NCBI GenBank assembly: GCA_039000515.1
Contig: JBCFYV010000551.1
Location: 1-64,000 of the forward strand
DNA: 64,000 nucleotides
Reading direction: 5' to 3'
Origin: Timema cristinae
Taxonomy: Eukaryota > Arthropoda > Insecta > Phasmatodea > Timematidae
The position numbers and the translations under genes were made by a program. The notes beneath the pieces are model-generated. The model searched no databases and was not told the origin of the DNA. It was given only the letters and a program-made list of their open reading frames with translations. The first letter of the stretch is position 1, and each line of letters starts with the position of its first letter. Positions 35,250 through 44,882 of this stretch are shown in pieces.

Positions 35250-35470
35250 TAGTGTAAGACCATGCGGCCATCGAAGCAAGCTTTAAATAGTTAATATGCG
35301 TATTATTATCTATTGCGAGTGTAATGCCTTAGACCATGCTACCACTGAAGCGGGTTACATAGAAACAAGACAAGAGTAATGGGGGGCGGAAAAATGTTAA
35401 AATATGCACAGTACTTAAGACCATGCGGCCATCGAAGCAAGCTTTAAATAGTTAATATGCGTATTAACTG
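35250..35470 (-). repeat. tRNA-Leu-like SINE heads in a local duplication
   Basis: AAGACCATGCGGCCATCGAA and about 50 following bases occur twice, near 35256-35305 and 35416-35465. Between them is a third, diverged head, TTAGACCATGCTACCACTGA. All are reverse-oriented versions of the head seen at 14123 and 25620. Confidence 0.6.
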
Positions 35471-36416
35471 AATGGGTACAAATACACGATGACAAAAATT
35501 ATGACTCAATGAACAATTTTACAATATTTCACTAACTAGTTATTAAACTTTTATGATTGATTCTATATTGTTGAAAGTTACAAAATAGTGCGTTTGGCAA
35601 AAATATATGTTGTAAGTAAGGGTGGATAGAGCCTACATAAGCTACCAACTTAGTTTCTGGCAGTTGCTCTTTTATATAAGATGGTATTTCATCTTGCTAG
35701 TTCTTAAAGTATGATTTTACAATTGAAGAGTCAGGGGGAAAACAGGATAAGTCCAAAATCTTCGATTTTCTGATTTCAATGCCATCTAGTAGTTCAACCG
35801 CCATATTTTACGAATGTTTAATCAAACTGGGGAAAAATATGAGGAATCTAGAGATATTTACAATATTAAAATACCAGTACAGGGGAAAAAGCTGATAAGT
35901 CCATACAAAACTGGGGAATAACCTGACACGTCCAGGAAATCTTATAACTTTTTTTCGTAGTTAATATGCCGCTGCTTACAAAAACAATCAAGTAGCGGCT
36001 TTTCATCAAAGAATGTTTATTGAAACATGAGAGTAAAGTACAATATGAAATCGCTATTGACCGCCACCTGTGGGTCAACTTATCGCCAACCAATATTTTG
36101 TACGTGACAGTCGCAGCTCTTGTTATTCAGAGTGTTCAGCTGTCACCGTAAGGTAAGCAAATCTCTCGTCTACACTGACCACTGATATTTGTATAATTAC
36201 TTCTTTTGCTATAGAACCATTGTGAGTGATGGTGACCAACAAATATTGTTAAAAATATCCTTGTCACCAATTTCTTGCCCATCTCTACCTGTTTGCTTAG
36301 CATTATTTTGTGAATGTTTGTGTCAGGGCTATGCCAGAATCTATGTGGACTGTAATTTTATTTATTTAAAGTTAGTGTAGAAACGTTTTTAGTGCATTTT
36401 ATTCTGGTCAATAACA

Positions 36417-36743
36417 ATGGATTTACAAGAGAGTGATTCGAGTTGTGACAAAGGAAACAGTAGTTCAAAGCAGAAGCTGACAAAGAAGAGAAGAAAATTT
36501 GGCCTTGTCAGAGATGCAAGCAAACTCTTGAGATTGCAATCACAAGAAACAGGAGAACCATGTAAGTGTAGAAAAAAGTATTTTGATGTTTTAAGTGACG
36601 AAAGTAAGAAACGTATCATCAAGCACACGAATGAATTTCTAAGCCATGATGAGATTAATCTGTATCTTAGTGGGCTAATCACAGTGGTCCCAGTGCAGCG
36701 GAAACGACCGAGGAAAGATGAGGAAGAGGCAAATTTTCATTAG
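36417..36743 (+). pseudogene. N-terminal part of CGGQN-type transposase-like protein
   Basis: A 108-residue frame. The first 40 residues are charged and Ser/Lys-rich, with a KKRRK nuclear-localisation-like run. Residues 48-62 hold a CKCRKKYFDVLSDESK block: the closely spaced cysteines and following helix resemble the putative zinc-binding head of this family of arthropod repeat-encoded proteins (family knowledge, unnamed). The frame ends at ANFH with a stop, but related sequence appears to continue in another frame after it, so the stop is probably a mutation. Located 680 bp inside the left TIR, it is the natural start of the element's single gene. A DNA-binding or DNA-recognition role is inferred, not seen. 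Confidence 0.55.
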
Positions 36744-36812
36744 GCTTCCTACATATTTTGTGTCTGCATTGTTGAAAGTGTTCAAGAAATACCTGTTTGC
36801 AAGTCAACGTTC

Positions 36813-37345
36813 ATGTTGTTACACGGGATTCGAAAGGGTAAGCTAAACTACTTACTACAGTCTCTAAAGCGAGAAGGCAAAGTCCAGCGAGACAAGAGAG
36901 GGAAACACAAAACACACCCTCACGCATTGAATGATAAAACCCATAATGGGATTCACCAGCATATAAATTACCCATGTACCCTGAGATCATCGAGCGGAAA
37001 GGAGCAGACGAGGTATGTTCATTCCTGCATCACTTTATATACAACTTTATGGATCCAAAAAAACATCTTGAGATTTTTTGCGACTCATGCGGAGGCCAAA
37101 ATAAAAATGTCTCTACATTCAGATTCTTCCATCATTTGGTGCACTATGAAAAGCGACTGGATTACATACAGGTAGTTTCCCGATAAGGGGGCATTCGTAC
37201 TTAGAATGCAATGAGAACATAGGTTTGATCGACCAGGGAGAAGAAGCGAACTAGTCTGCTGACAACATGACTTGAGAGAGAGCGAGATGATCCTGCCAGC
37301 TGTCCATTACGAAGATATGTTAGAATTATTTCATAACTTAAATTT
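36813..37345 (+). pseudogene. Central and C-terminal remnants of CGGQN-type transposase-like protein
   Basis: Two frames. The first (36813 onward) has GIRKGKLNYLLQSLKREGKV and a KHKTHPHALND block. The second (36974-37186) has YPEIIERKGADEVCSFLHHF followed by EIFCDSCGGQNKN, in which the Asp of FCDSC and the GGQN are the family's best conserved, probably catalytic, region. In between, near 36965-36975, the sequence that should separate them is missing, so a large internal deletion has joined two distant parts. Beyond 37186 a GHSYLECNENIGLIDQ-like continuation can be read in other frames to about 37345 with stops. The copy cannot make active protein but keeps its TIRs. Confidence 0.6.
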
Positions 37346-38399
37346 AATAGACAAGTTTTATTTATTAAGAGTTTTGTGTTATTTTGACAATAATTTATTA
37401 CATGAAATAATCATAAAGATTAAAGGAAAAACCTAGCTAAGGTATATCTACATTATTTTATTTATTGATTCTTTTTTTTATGTTTTCTTAAAATTTCCTC
37501 CGAGAAGTACAAAGATCTACAACATCTTAAACGATTTTGCTGCAGTGAAACTTCTTACTTAAGAAAATGATTTGAAGATTCATTGTAAGCATAGTTTTTG
37601 TAAGCTTAAAGTACTGACATTATTTGTAGAATAAATAAAATGCAATTCAAACAATGATTCCCTCCTCACTCGCCTAATTACCCTCCCCCACCCCAATCCT
37701 CATATGAATAAAATAAACGCCCTAATATGTTTAAGTAAATAATTTATTCTATTTTTTAAGTAGTCGTAGGAAAAACATAGTATAAGCTTGATAAACCCTG
37801 GACTTATCAGGTTTTTCCCATTTATAGGTTGTGCTGGTTGTAAAAAATCAAGTATGAAAAAGTGTTTTTTGTAGTTATGCATTCAAACCAGTGAATAATG
37901 TGTTATAATATTAACAAGACACAATATCAAAGCTAGAAGCATCAAAAATCATGAAAGGATAGGTCTGCACGAGTCTTGAAACTTTCAAAATGGTCTCCTG
38001 TAAAATTTCATAAATGTGACTTATCAGGTTTTCCCCCTGGGCTCTTCATTATTTATAACAAAATGTTTGTCTCCTTTCCTCAGATCCGATAACTCATTTC
38101 ATTCAAAGAAATCTTTATTTTCAGATACCATATTGTATGTATAAGAATCTATTATTTATTCGAAATTATAACAAAACTAATGTTAAAAAATATGTTTTGA
38201 AGAGTGCAACGTGTAAGTAAATTTTTAAAATTAAAAACACGATGGCTTAAGTTTATACACGTATAAGTGGACCTCACCCTTTTTGGGCTAATTAAATCCA
38301 GGGGGTTAGGAGGGCAGCAATTTATAGGAGGGTCCAGACCATCCTAACAAAAAACTTTCTACGCCCATGTTTATCATTTTGTTAGTTTTGAAATAACTT

Positions 38400-38755
38400 G
38401 TCTGTCACTTGAGCCACTCTTAACTGCATTCATGTCGATGTTTGTCAAGCAATTGGTACTCTTGTGTCGGCCACTTGGCTGACTATCACTTTGTCCTCTT
38501 ATATGGGAGCTTGTCTATCACTTGGTCCAGCTCGTGTCGATCACTTGTTCCATGTCGTTTCATGAGTGTCTAGCAGTTGGTCTGTTTACAGATTTGTTCT
38601 CTCGCGTTTACTGCTTGGTTGTCTCTCACTTTGTACTCCTATACATGAGCTTGTCTAGCAGTTGGTAAAGTCGTGTCGACCACTTGACCCACCTAGCCTT
38701 ACAAATATTTTTTATAGCTTGTCGAGCAGTTTGTTGTCTAACAGTTTGTATGGTG
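38400..38755. repeat. degenerate short tandem repeats (CTTGTCTAGCAGTTGGT type)
   Basis: Words like GAGCTTGTCTAGCAGTTGGT and GTGTCGACCACTTG recur about every 30-60 bases with much variation. Non-coding. Confidence 0.5.
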
Positions 38756-38915
38756 CCGTACCTAAAGCAGGGTTATGTCGAGTACAATGTCACTCTCCGG
38801 TAAAGGCCAATTTTGACGGTCTCGGCTCGACACCTCCACGTCAAGTCAATGCAAAAGGTGGACCCCAGATAAAATTTGGCTCCGTGCGAATTGGACTTAG
38901 ATTATTTTTAGGACT

Positions 38916-39218
38916 TGTGCTATGCTCGGGTCCGTTTGTCTGAGGATCTTAATTAGAAGTAATAATCAAGCCGTGGATGGAAAGATACTTGTATAATTTA
39001 TTTATAGAATATACAACACAAAAGAGGCTTCCTTCGACTCGTGAGCGTGCGCATTGGTCAACAACTCCCAATCTAGACTAGCCATTCGCAGAGAGGTGTT
39101 GACTCTTTCAAGTCAGGCCAGTTAATCATGACCTCTCACGTCGTGTCAACCCACTCTGAGCCGACCCCGACTCAAGCGCTACAGTTTGCAGAGCCCGCCA
39201 CCCAATGCGCACGCCACA
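38916..39218 (-). repeat. 3' LTR
   Basis: 303 bp. In element sense it begins TGTGGCGTGCGCATTGGGTG and ends CATAGCACA. It differs from the other LTR at three positions clustered near 39148-39157. Preceded, in element sense, by a polypurine tract. Confidence 0.9.
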
Positions 39219-39238
39219 CACACCTCCCCTTTTTTTGA
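39219..39238 (-). promoter_or_regulatory. polypurine tract
   Basis: The minus strand reads AAAAAAAGGGGAGGTG directly before the 3' LTR, the expected primer for plus-strand DNA synthesis. Confidence 0.8.
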
Positions 39239-39499
39239 GTCAAACCCCATATACAAGATAAACAATACATAAACTGTGAACTTAGCGTTATCCATGGAGG
39301 TTAAACATATTTATTCCGTAAACTCGAAATGAACTTCAATTAACCTCCTAAATATAATAAGGTATATTAAGACTAAAGCTAGAATTAACCTTTTAAACAT
39401 AGAAATTATATGGAACATCTTAAATACTTTGTTTACAGAGAATGACCCCTAAATGAATTTTAGGAATATAAATAAACTAAATAACTTTACAGCTTCTCC

Positions 39500-39656
39500 T
39501 AACTACATTGTTCACATCCTAAATACCTTGTTTACATCCTAAATACATTGTTTACATCCTAAATACATTGTTTACCTCCTAAAGATATAGTTTACCTCCT
39601 AAATACGTTGTTCGCCTCCTAAATACATTGTTTACATCCTAAATACCTTGTTCACC
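39500..39656. repeat. 20-bp tandem repeat inside the LTR element
   Basis: About eight units of CCTAAATACATTGTTTACAT with small changes, between the polypurine tract and the 34-bp array. Confidence 0.85.
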
Positions 39657-39739
39657 TAGACCGGCCGGTCATCGTAAGGATATATCGAATATAGCTTTAC
39701 ATTTATAGAGTAGATTGGGTTGCTATCCCTAATTGTTCA

Positions 39740-40566
39740 TTACCTTTGCTTACTGACACAAATTCACTTTTATGTTACCTCTGTTTTCAGACACAAATTC
39801 ACTTCTATGTTACCTCTGTTTACAGACAAAAATTCACTTTTATATTACCTTTGTTTCCAGGAACAGATTCAATTTTATGTTACTTCTTTTTAAAGAAACA
39901 AATTCACTTTATGTTACCTGTTTTTACGGAAACAAATTCACTTTATGTTGCCCGTTTTCACGGAAACAAATTCACTTTTATGTTACCTGTTTTTACGGAA
40001 ACAAATTCACTTTATGTTACCTGTTTTTACGGAAACAAATTCACTTTATGTTACCCGTTTTCACGGAAACAAATTCACTTTATGTTACCTGTTTTCAGGG
40101 AAACAAATTCACTTTATGTTACCTGTTTTTACGGAAACAAATTCACTTTATGTTACCCGTTTTCTCACTTTATGTTACCCGTTTTCACGGAAACAAATTC
40201 ACTTTATGTTAACTGTTTTCACGGAAACAAATTCACTTTATGTTACCCGTTTTCACGGAAACAAATTCACTTTATGTTAACTGTTTTCACGGAAACAAAT
40301 TCACTTTATGTTATCCGTTTTCACGGAAACAAATTCACTTTATGTTACCCGTTTTCACGGAAACAAATTCACTTTATGTTACCTGTTTTCAGGGAAACAA
40401 ATTCACTTTATGTTACCTGTTTTCAGGGAAACAAATTCACTTTATGTTACCTGTTTTTACGGAAACAAATTCACTTTATGTTACCCGTTTTCACGGAAAC
40501 AAATTCACTTTATGTTACCTGTTTTTACGGAAACAAATCACTTTTATGTTACCTGTTTTTACGTAG
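39740..40566. repeat. 34-bp minisatellite inside the LTR element, about 24 units
   Basis: The unit is GTTACCTGTTTTTACGGAAA followed by CAAATTCACTTTAT, with variants CCCGTTTTCACGG and CTGTTTTCAGGG and one partial unit near 40164. Since 34 is not a multiple of 3, a frame passes through all three phases; none has a stop, so long plus-strand frames (279 residues at 39746-40585) appear. These are antisense to the element and have no start signals or homology of their own. Confidence 0.95.
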
Positions 40567-40753
40567 CAACCGCGGGGGATACTAACACCCCCCTCTCTCC
40601 TAAAGGACAGAGCCCAGGCCAACTAGAGTCTTAACCTCCCTTTTTAGAGAAGGGTATTCCACCCGGAAAAACAAGGGGCTACCCGCCCTACACGTCAAAG
40701 AAGCCCTCCCACCGAAAGGAAGGAGGGGGGGGGGGCATGTGAAGAGGAGAAGC

Positions 40754-41695
40754 CTACTCACAGGGTTTAAGCTGCGACACGTGGGCTCTGCGACAGGGTA
40801 ATTTGGTGAGAGGGTCCACCAGTAGTACAGTCACGGGTGTTAAGAATTGACTGATTACCATTTGTTCTGACCATTTATAGGTTAACTTGGCCGCCACTCC
40901 TTCTGTTGCCTTGCTCAACGTGTGGAGCTCGTACCTAACATTGTCCCCTACTTTATAGGGTACGGGTGCTCTTTGGGCGTTGTACCTTCGGGCGACTAGG
41001 TCTCGCGACTTCTTCAGTTCGTTAAACGCCACTTCCCATTTTTCCACCATTTTTTGGGGGGGGGGTTCTTCCTCTAAAAACCCTGGATATAACTCCCAGC
41101 GCAGATTAATAGGTAACAGCTGTTCATAACCTAATAACAATTCAGCGGGAGTAGCTTTGTGACTGGTGTGGGTTGCAGAGTTGAACGCCAATTGTAACCA
41201 AAGTAACGGGGTGTCCCATTTTCTATGAAATTGATGGTGATAAGCTATTGGAGCTGCTTTAAGGTTCTTATGAAAACGTTCGACATGGTTCGGATTCGGA
41301 TAAAATGGGCTAGTGGTGAAGTGTCTAATACCACTGGAAAAGCACATATCTTTGAATAAACGAGAGGTGAACTGGCTTCCATTGTCAGACACGATGGAAC
41401 ACGGAAAACCAAAGTTCTTGAAAACTTCCCTATTCAGGGCTTTGACTATTGAAGCGGACGTGGAGGCCCTCAACGGGATAAGCCAGACGAACTTTGAAAA
41501 GGCGTCTAATACAGTCAATAAAATAACATTGCCCTCACTGGATCTTGGCAAGGGACCGAACAGGTCTACATATAACCTCTGCATAGGAAATTGTGCCACA
41601 TCCGAGGATAAGAATCCGTACCTACGATTTAGGGCAGGTTTAGATCGCGAACAGACCTCACATGCTCGGACTCTGTCTCGTATGTCCTGTTCCAT
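40754..41695 (-). pseudogene. Gypsy integrase core and C-terminus
   Basis: A 313-residue frame, nearly the whole integrase, which inserts retrotransposon cDNA into the genome. C12 and C15 complete the zinc finger begun in the upstream frame. The catalytic triad is D44 (YVDLFGPLP), D104 (IVSDNGSQF) and E139 (NHVERFHKN); 34 residues lie between the last two, the classic D,D-35-E spacing. A C-terminal region with VGDNVRYELH and LTYKWSEQM leads to the end AHVSQLKPCE. The region is open throughout, in line with the young LTRs. The real protein should start upstream in the overlapping frame 41629-42213; a one-base loss near 41700 separates them, so this is called a pseudogene. Confidence 0.9.
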
Positions 41696-42213
41696 CTTGG
41701 GCCAAAAAATTGCCTCTTTACCTTGGTCACCGTTTTAGCCACCCCCAAGTGGGCGCCCACCGGAGACACGTGGAAATACTCGAAGAGTACCCGGGAATCG
41801 GGCACGCACACTTTCCAGCCGGTCGTTCTCGATGGTTTATGTAACAATATGTCGTCTTTGATTTTGTAGTCTTGTCTAGCCTCACCTTGGCCGAGACTGG
41901 TTATAATTTCTCGTAGTTTAGGGTCGGCTTGTTGGGTATGAACAGTTCTGGCAACCCTGCTAATACTCCTACCACTAACGATTCCTCCGTTGGGGGTTCC
42001 TTCCCCCCTGTTTTCCTCGTTCCTTCTGCGGGGGTGTAAGCTCGACTCGTTTTCGTTCACCGGGCGTCTGCGTAGGTCCGGGTTCTCTTCCCTGTCTAAT
42101 AGTAGGAGGAGTTGGCTGCGTAACCCATCCACCGTATCTAACGGGGTTTCTCCACGAATTATGATCTCGTATTGTAGTTCATCTTTCAACAACCTGTTTG
42201 GATCCAAATCCAT
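41629..42213 (-). pseudogene. Gag N-terminus joined to integrase zinc finger by deletion
   Basis: 194 residues. Residues 1-40 (start MDLDPNRLLKDELQYEIIIR) resemble the first helices of insect Gypsy Gag proteins, in which a DELxYEL-RG pattern is usual. Residues 45-85 are Arg/Glu/Asn-rich. From about residue 87 the frame is integrase N-terminal sequence, with the zinc-finger histidines in FHVSPVGAHLG. In an intact element some 900 or more codons (rest of Gag, protease, RT, RNase H) lie between these parts; here they meet in one open frame, so the deletion kept phase. The frame leaves integrase at about 41700 through a one-base shift, the continuation being 40754-41695. Confidence 0.75.
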
Positions 42214-42969
42214 GATGACGGCGAGTAGAATTAACTATTGGGCAAGAGTCTAGTCTACTATTCCTATGGGATTTTGCGATAATTTCCCTGGTTCGGATTC
42301 TTCTCATCTACGCGTCCCCTATTCACTCTACGATGTTCGACCCTTACCCTCTTTTTCCCTTTTAACCTTACGCCGGCTCTTGCTCTATTTGGCCTAGATG
42401 GTGTCCTAAATAATAGGTTCTCAATGTTAACGCGTTGCGCTAGCTAGACAATTGACCCCTGACCTCAGCAACAGCGTCGAACGAAACGTACACCTTTCGT
42501 TAGACCTTGTTTTCCTTTTAGTCTGTATTAATACTTAGTGGCTTCAACCCTATAGCGCTAAGCCTTTTTCTAAGAGTAAATAGTACCTCATAAATTGTTT
42601 ATAGTAAGGCTAAACCTTGGTGTTTAGTCGTGTGAATGTTAGAAGGTCCCTGACTCAAATGTATAACATTTTTTTTCTACGTCACCAAATCAATTGTTTT
42701 TAAGATGTTTCTTACCTATTAGACCAACGTTCAGCAGTTTTATTTCAAAGAGGTAGTTAAGTCCAACTGGTCCCTAGAACCTATAGTTTACTCATTTTGG
42801 TTCCCATTAAACTCATCTGACCTTAAAAAAAGGAGAAATCACTCTTTATATTTATTATTGGCGAACCCTGATTGAGATGGTGTTGCCCATCTACCACCCC
42901 TCCCCGTCGAATGTGTACACACTGGATTAAACATTTGGAGAATGGGTTGCTGGAACTTGATGACTGTAC
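42214..42969. other. untranslated part of the LTR element
   Basis: No open frame of note on the minus strand between the leader-like frame and the Gag start; several homopolymer T runs. Probably 5' untranslated sequence. Confidence 0.5.
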
Positions 42970-43305
42970 TTAGCTGTTAGTGGTGTTGTTGACTGGTAGA
43001 TTCTGTAGATCGTGCTTGTTGTTGATCCATTCTCGGGGTCGCTTGTCCGTGGCGACCCGCAGACCTTCCCGTTGTTTTCCGAGTAGGGATGCTTGTTGAA
43101 TGGCCGCTTGGCCCCTTCGTCTGATGGCCCCTGGGCTGGATATGGTGAACACCTAACGTGCTCCAATCTGCTCCGTGGTTCTGGTCTGTAACGTGTTGAT
43201 CCGGCTGGTGATAGCGATATTGCCTCGCGCTGCCCTCCGGATTGTCGAGTCGTCATCTAATGGGTCACTTTCCACTTCTGGGACGGAATTGTTGACGTCT
43301 TGCAT
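42970..43305 (-). pseudogene. leader or Gag-like frame with one in-frame stop
   Basis: Starting at ATG 43305 the minus strand is open for 50 codons (MQDVNNSVPEVESDPLDDDS start, acidic, then a helical Ile/Thr/Arg part), meets TAG at 43153-43155, and continues in the same frame for 60 more codons to a TAA at 42970. The second half is rich in Arg, Gln and Asn. It lies in the first 400 bases after the 5' LTR, where a leader peptide or Gag would start. I do not recognise a domain, and a longer frame on the same strand (42927-43256) overlaps it in another phase. Confidence 0.35.
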
Positions 43306-43367
43306 GCTGGTGTATACTTGGATTTGACTGATGGTTTTTCAAATTATCACGCGTTCTTTCTTTGTTG

Positions 43368-43377
43368 TCTGCTACCA
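43368..43377 (-). promoter_or_regulatory. primer-binding site, initiator tRNA-Met
   Basis: One base inside the 5' LTR the minus strand reads TGGTAGCAGA, complementary to the last ten bases of insect initiator tRNA-Met (ending UCUGCUACCA). It marks the start of minus-strand DNA synthesis and so confirms the element's orientation. Confidence 0.75.
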
Positions 43378-43378
43378 T

Positions 43379-43681
43379 TGTGCTATGCTCGGGTCCGTTT
43401 GTCTGAGGATCTTAATTAGAAGTAATAATCAAGCCGTGGATGGAAAGATACTTGTATAATTTATTTATAGAATATACAACACAAAAGAGGCTTCCTTCGA
43501 CTCGTGAGCGTGCGCATTGGTCAACAACTCCCAATCTAGACTAGCCATTCGCAGAGAGGTGTTGACTCTTTCAAGTCAGGCCAGTTAATCATGACCTCTC
43601 ACGTCGTGTCAGCCCACATTGAGCCGACCCCGACTCAAGCGCTACAGTTTGCAGAGCCCGCCACCCAATGCGCACGCCACA
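43379..43681 (-). repeat. 5' LTR
   Basis: 303 bp partner of the LTR at 38916. The near-identity means few mutations since insertion. An AT-rich TATAATTTATTTATAG stretch near 43453-43468 on the plus strand may hold the promoter. GACT follows directly as the target duplication. Confidence 0.9.
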
Positions 43682-44345
43682 GACTTTGATTATTTTTCAC
43701 CCTTTTCGGACTCTGTTTATTTTCCCCGCTTTTCGGACTTAGAACATTTCTCGGACTCTTGATTATTTTTCAAACTTTTTGCACGCTGATTATTTTCCCG
43801 ACTCTTAGGACCTGGACTCTGATTATTTCTTGGAAATGTAATATTTTTTCGACTGTATATTTTACCGCGTGTATTCCAGGCCGTCGTCCGCTCGTAGTTT
43901 ACTTGGATTTAAAACTTTCCAAACTTGAAAAGCGTCTCAGTATCCCTGGCTACTTCTTTCAAACCTACCTAGACTCTAAGATATGTTTCGCGAGTTTGTA
44001 ACTTTTGAAAGAGTGGGCGCAGAAACGCAAGATTTTCACCCAGTGTTAGCGTGTTTTCTACTAGTTGTCCTTATGACGCCCAGGTCACGTGGGTGACACT
44101 TAACCGAAAACAGCACGACCTTCGTATCTCCGTAACCACTGGGGATAGCGAGTCCAGATTTTGGTGGTGGTACCTGGGGGGACCTTAGGTACGAACGACC
44201 ACCACCCCATCCCTCTCTTCCCCCAATTCTATTTCGGGAACCACTGGGGCTTGGGAGTACAGATTTTGGGGGTGGTATCTTGGGGGATATCTCCAGAGCC
44301 ACCAGGCTAGGTAGTCCAGATTTTGGTGGATGGTACCTGGGGGGA
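43682..44345. repeat. GGACT-rich degenerate repeats, then GTCCAGATTTTGGTGG repeats
   Basis: From 43682 words such as TTCGGACTTAGAACATTT and GACTCTTGATTATTTTTC recur; they resemble the 76-bp satellite at 4565-5065 and the left flank of the LTR element (GGACTTAGATTATTTTTAGG). From 44135 to 44345 the word AGTCCAGATTTTGGTGG with a GGTACCTGGGGGGA follower occurs three times. Confidence 0.5.
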
Positions 44346-44882
44346 ACTTAGGCCCAAACTGGTCGAGGTCGGTGAACGCTTGGGGTTCCCTTACACGCTT
44401 GGCACTAGATCAGAGTGACGACTGGACGGATGTCGCCAACGCACACGATCTGCCCAACCGAGTTAGTAAAGAAACGATGAAAGTAGTGGTATTTCACCGT
44501 CGGTGGGTATTATCCGTCTCCCAATATGCTACACCTCTCGTGTCTCCTTACAGTGCCAGGCTAGAGTCAAGCTCAACAAGATCTTCTTTCCCCGCTAATT
44601 TTCCCAAGCACGTTCCCTTGGCAGAGGTTTTGCTAGAAAGTAGGCAGGGACAAAAAGGACTCCCTCTATTACCCAATTGGGACCTCTTTCTGCAACGCCA
44701 TATATAAGTAAGATACTTTTCGCAGCGCAACCACGGCTTAAAGGGGCAAGTGACGCTACAACGAGCATGGAGAACCCCTCGTATACGCATTCACCCGTAT
44801 CCGAGGGTAGGAGGAGCCCCTGCAGTGGGTGTTCACCACTTGGGGGAGGTGGGATTCAGCCTTAGGGATCGACACTAAGTAT
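44346..44882. other. no gene recognised
   Basis: GC-balanced sequence with overlapping frames on both strands (44330-44707 plus, 44548-44790 minus). No LINE 3'-end motif could be read on the minus strand, so it may be untranslated tail of the R1-like LINE or unrelated. Confidence 0.35.

Larger units (their letters stand above)
35732..38039. mobile_element. DNA transposon with TIRs and repeated subterminal motif
   Basis: The left end CAGGGGGAAAACAGGATAAG and the right end, reverse complemented, CAGGGGGAAAACCTGATAAG match at 18 of 20 bases. The match may extend outward through a GAAGAG word (35725 and 38047). The motif GATAAGTCC is repeated inside both ends: about 35746, 35893 and a variant near 35927 on the left; reverse copies near 37800 and 38018 on the right. 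Inside is a plus-strand transposase-like gene that is deleted in the middle and frameshifted. The target duplication is not certain. The transposase belongs to an arthropod family I know only as unnamed proteins with a CGGQN motif. Confidence 0.75.
38916..43681 (-). mobile_element. Young Ty3/Gypsy retrotransposon, internally deleted, both LTRs intact
   Basis: Two 303-bp direct repeats (38916-39218 and 43379-43681) differ at three positions that I could find. They start TG and end CA and are flanked by the 4-bp duplication GACT (38912-38915 and 43682-43685). On the minus strand the order is 5' LTR, primer-binding site, Gag-like frames, integrase, two minisatellites, polypurine tract, 3' LTR. 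Protease, RT and RNase H are absent: the Gag N-terminus runs straight into the integrase. At 4,766 bp it is a deletion derivative that must have been moved by proteins of a complete relative. Confidence 0.9.

Noticed and set aside
39740..40566. CRISPR-like array
   Set aside because: Repeats are directly contiguous with no unique spacers, the context is a eukaryotic retrotransposon, and there are no cas genes.
39746..40585. 279-residue frame as a repeat protein gene
   Set aside because: It consists of the 34-bp minisatellite within the LTR element, antisense to that element's genes, and equally open in the other two frames.
41313..41738. 141-residue plus-strand frame over the integrase
   Set aside because: It is antisense to the integrase, whose catalytic motifs and spacing establish the minus strand as coding.
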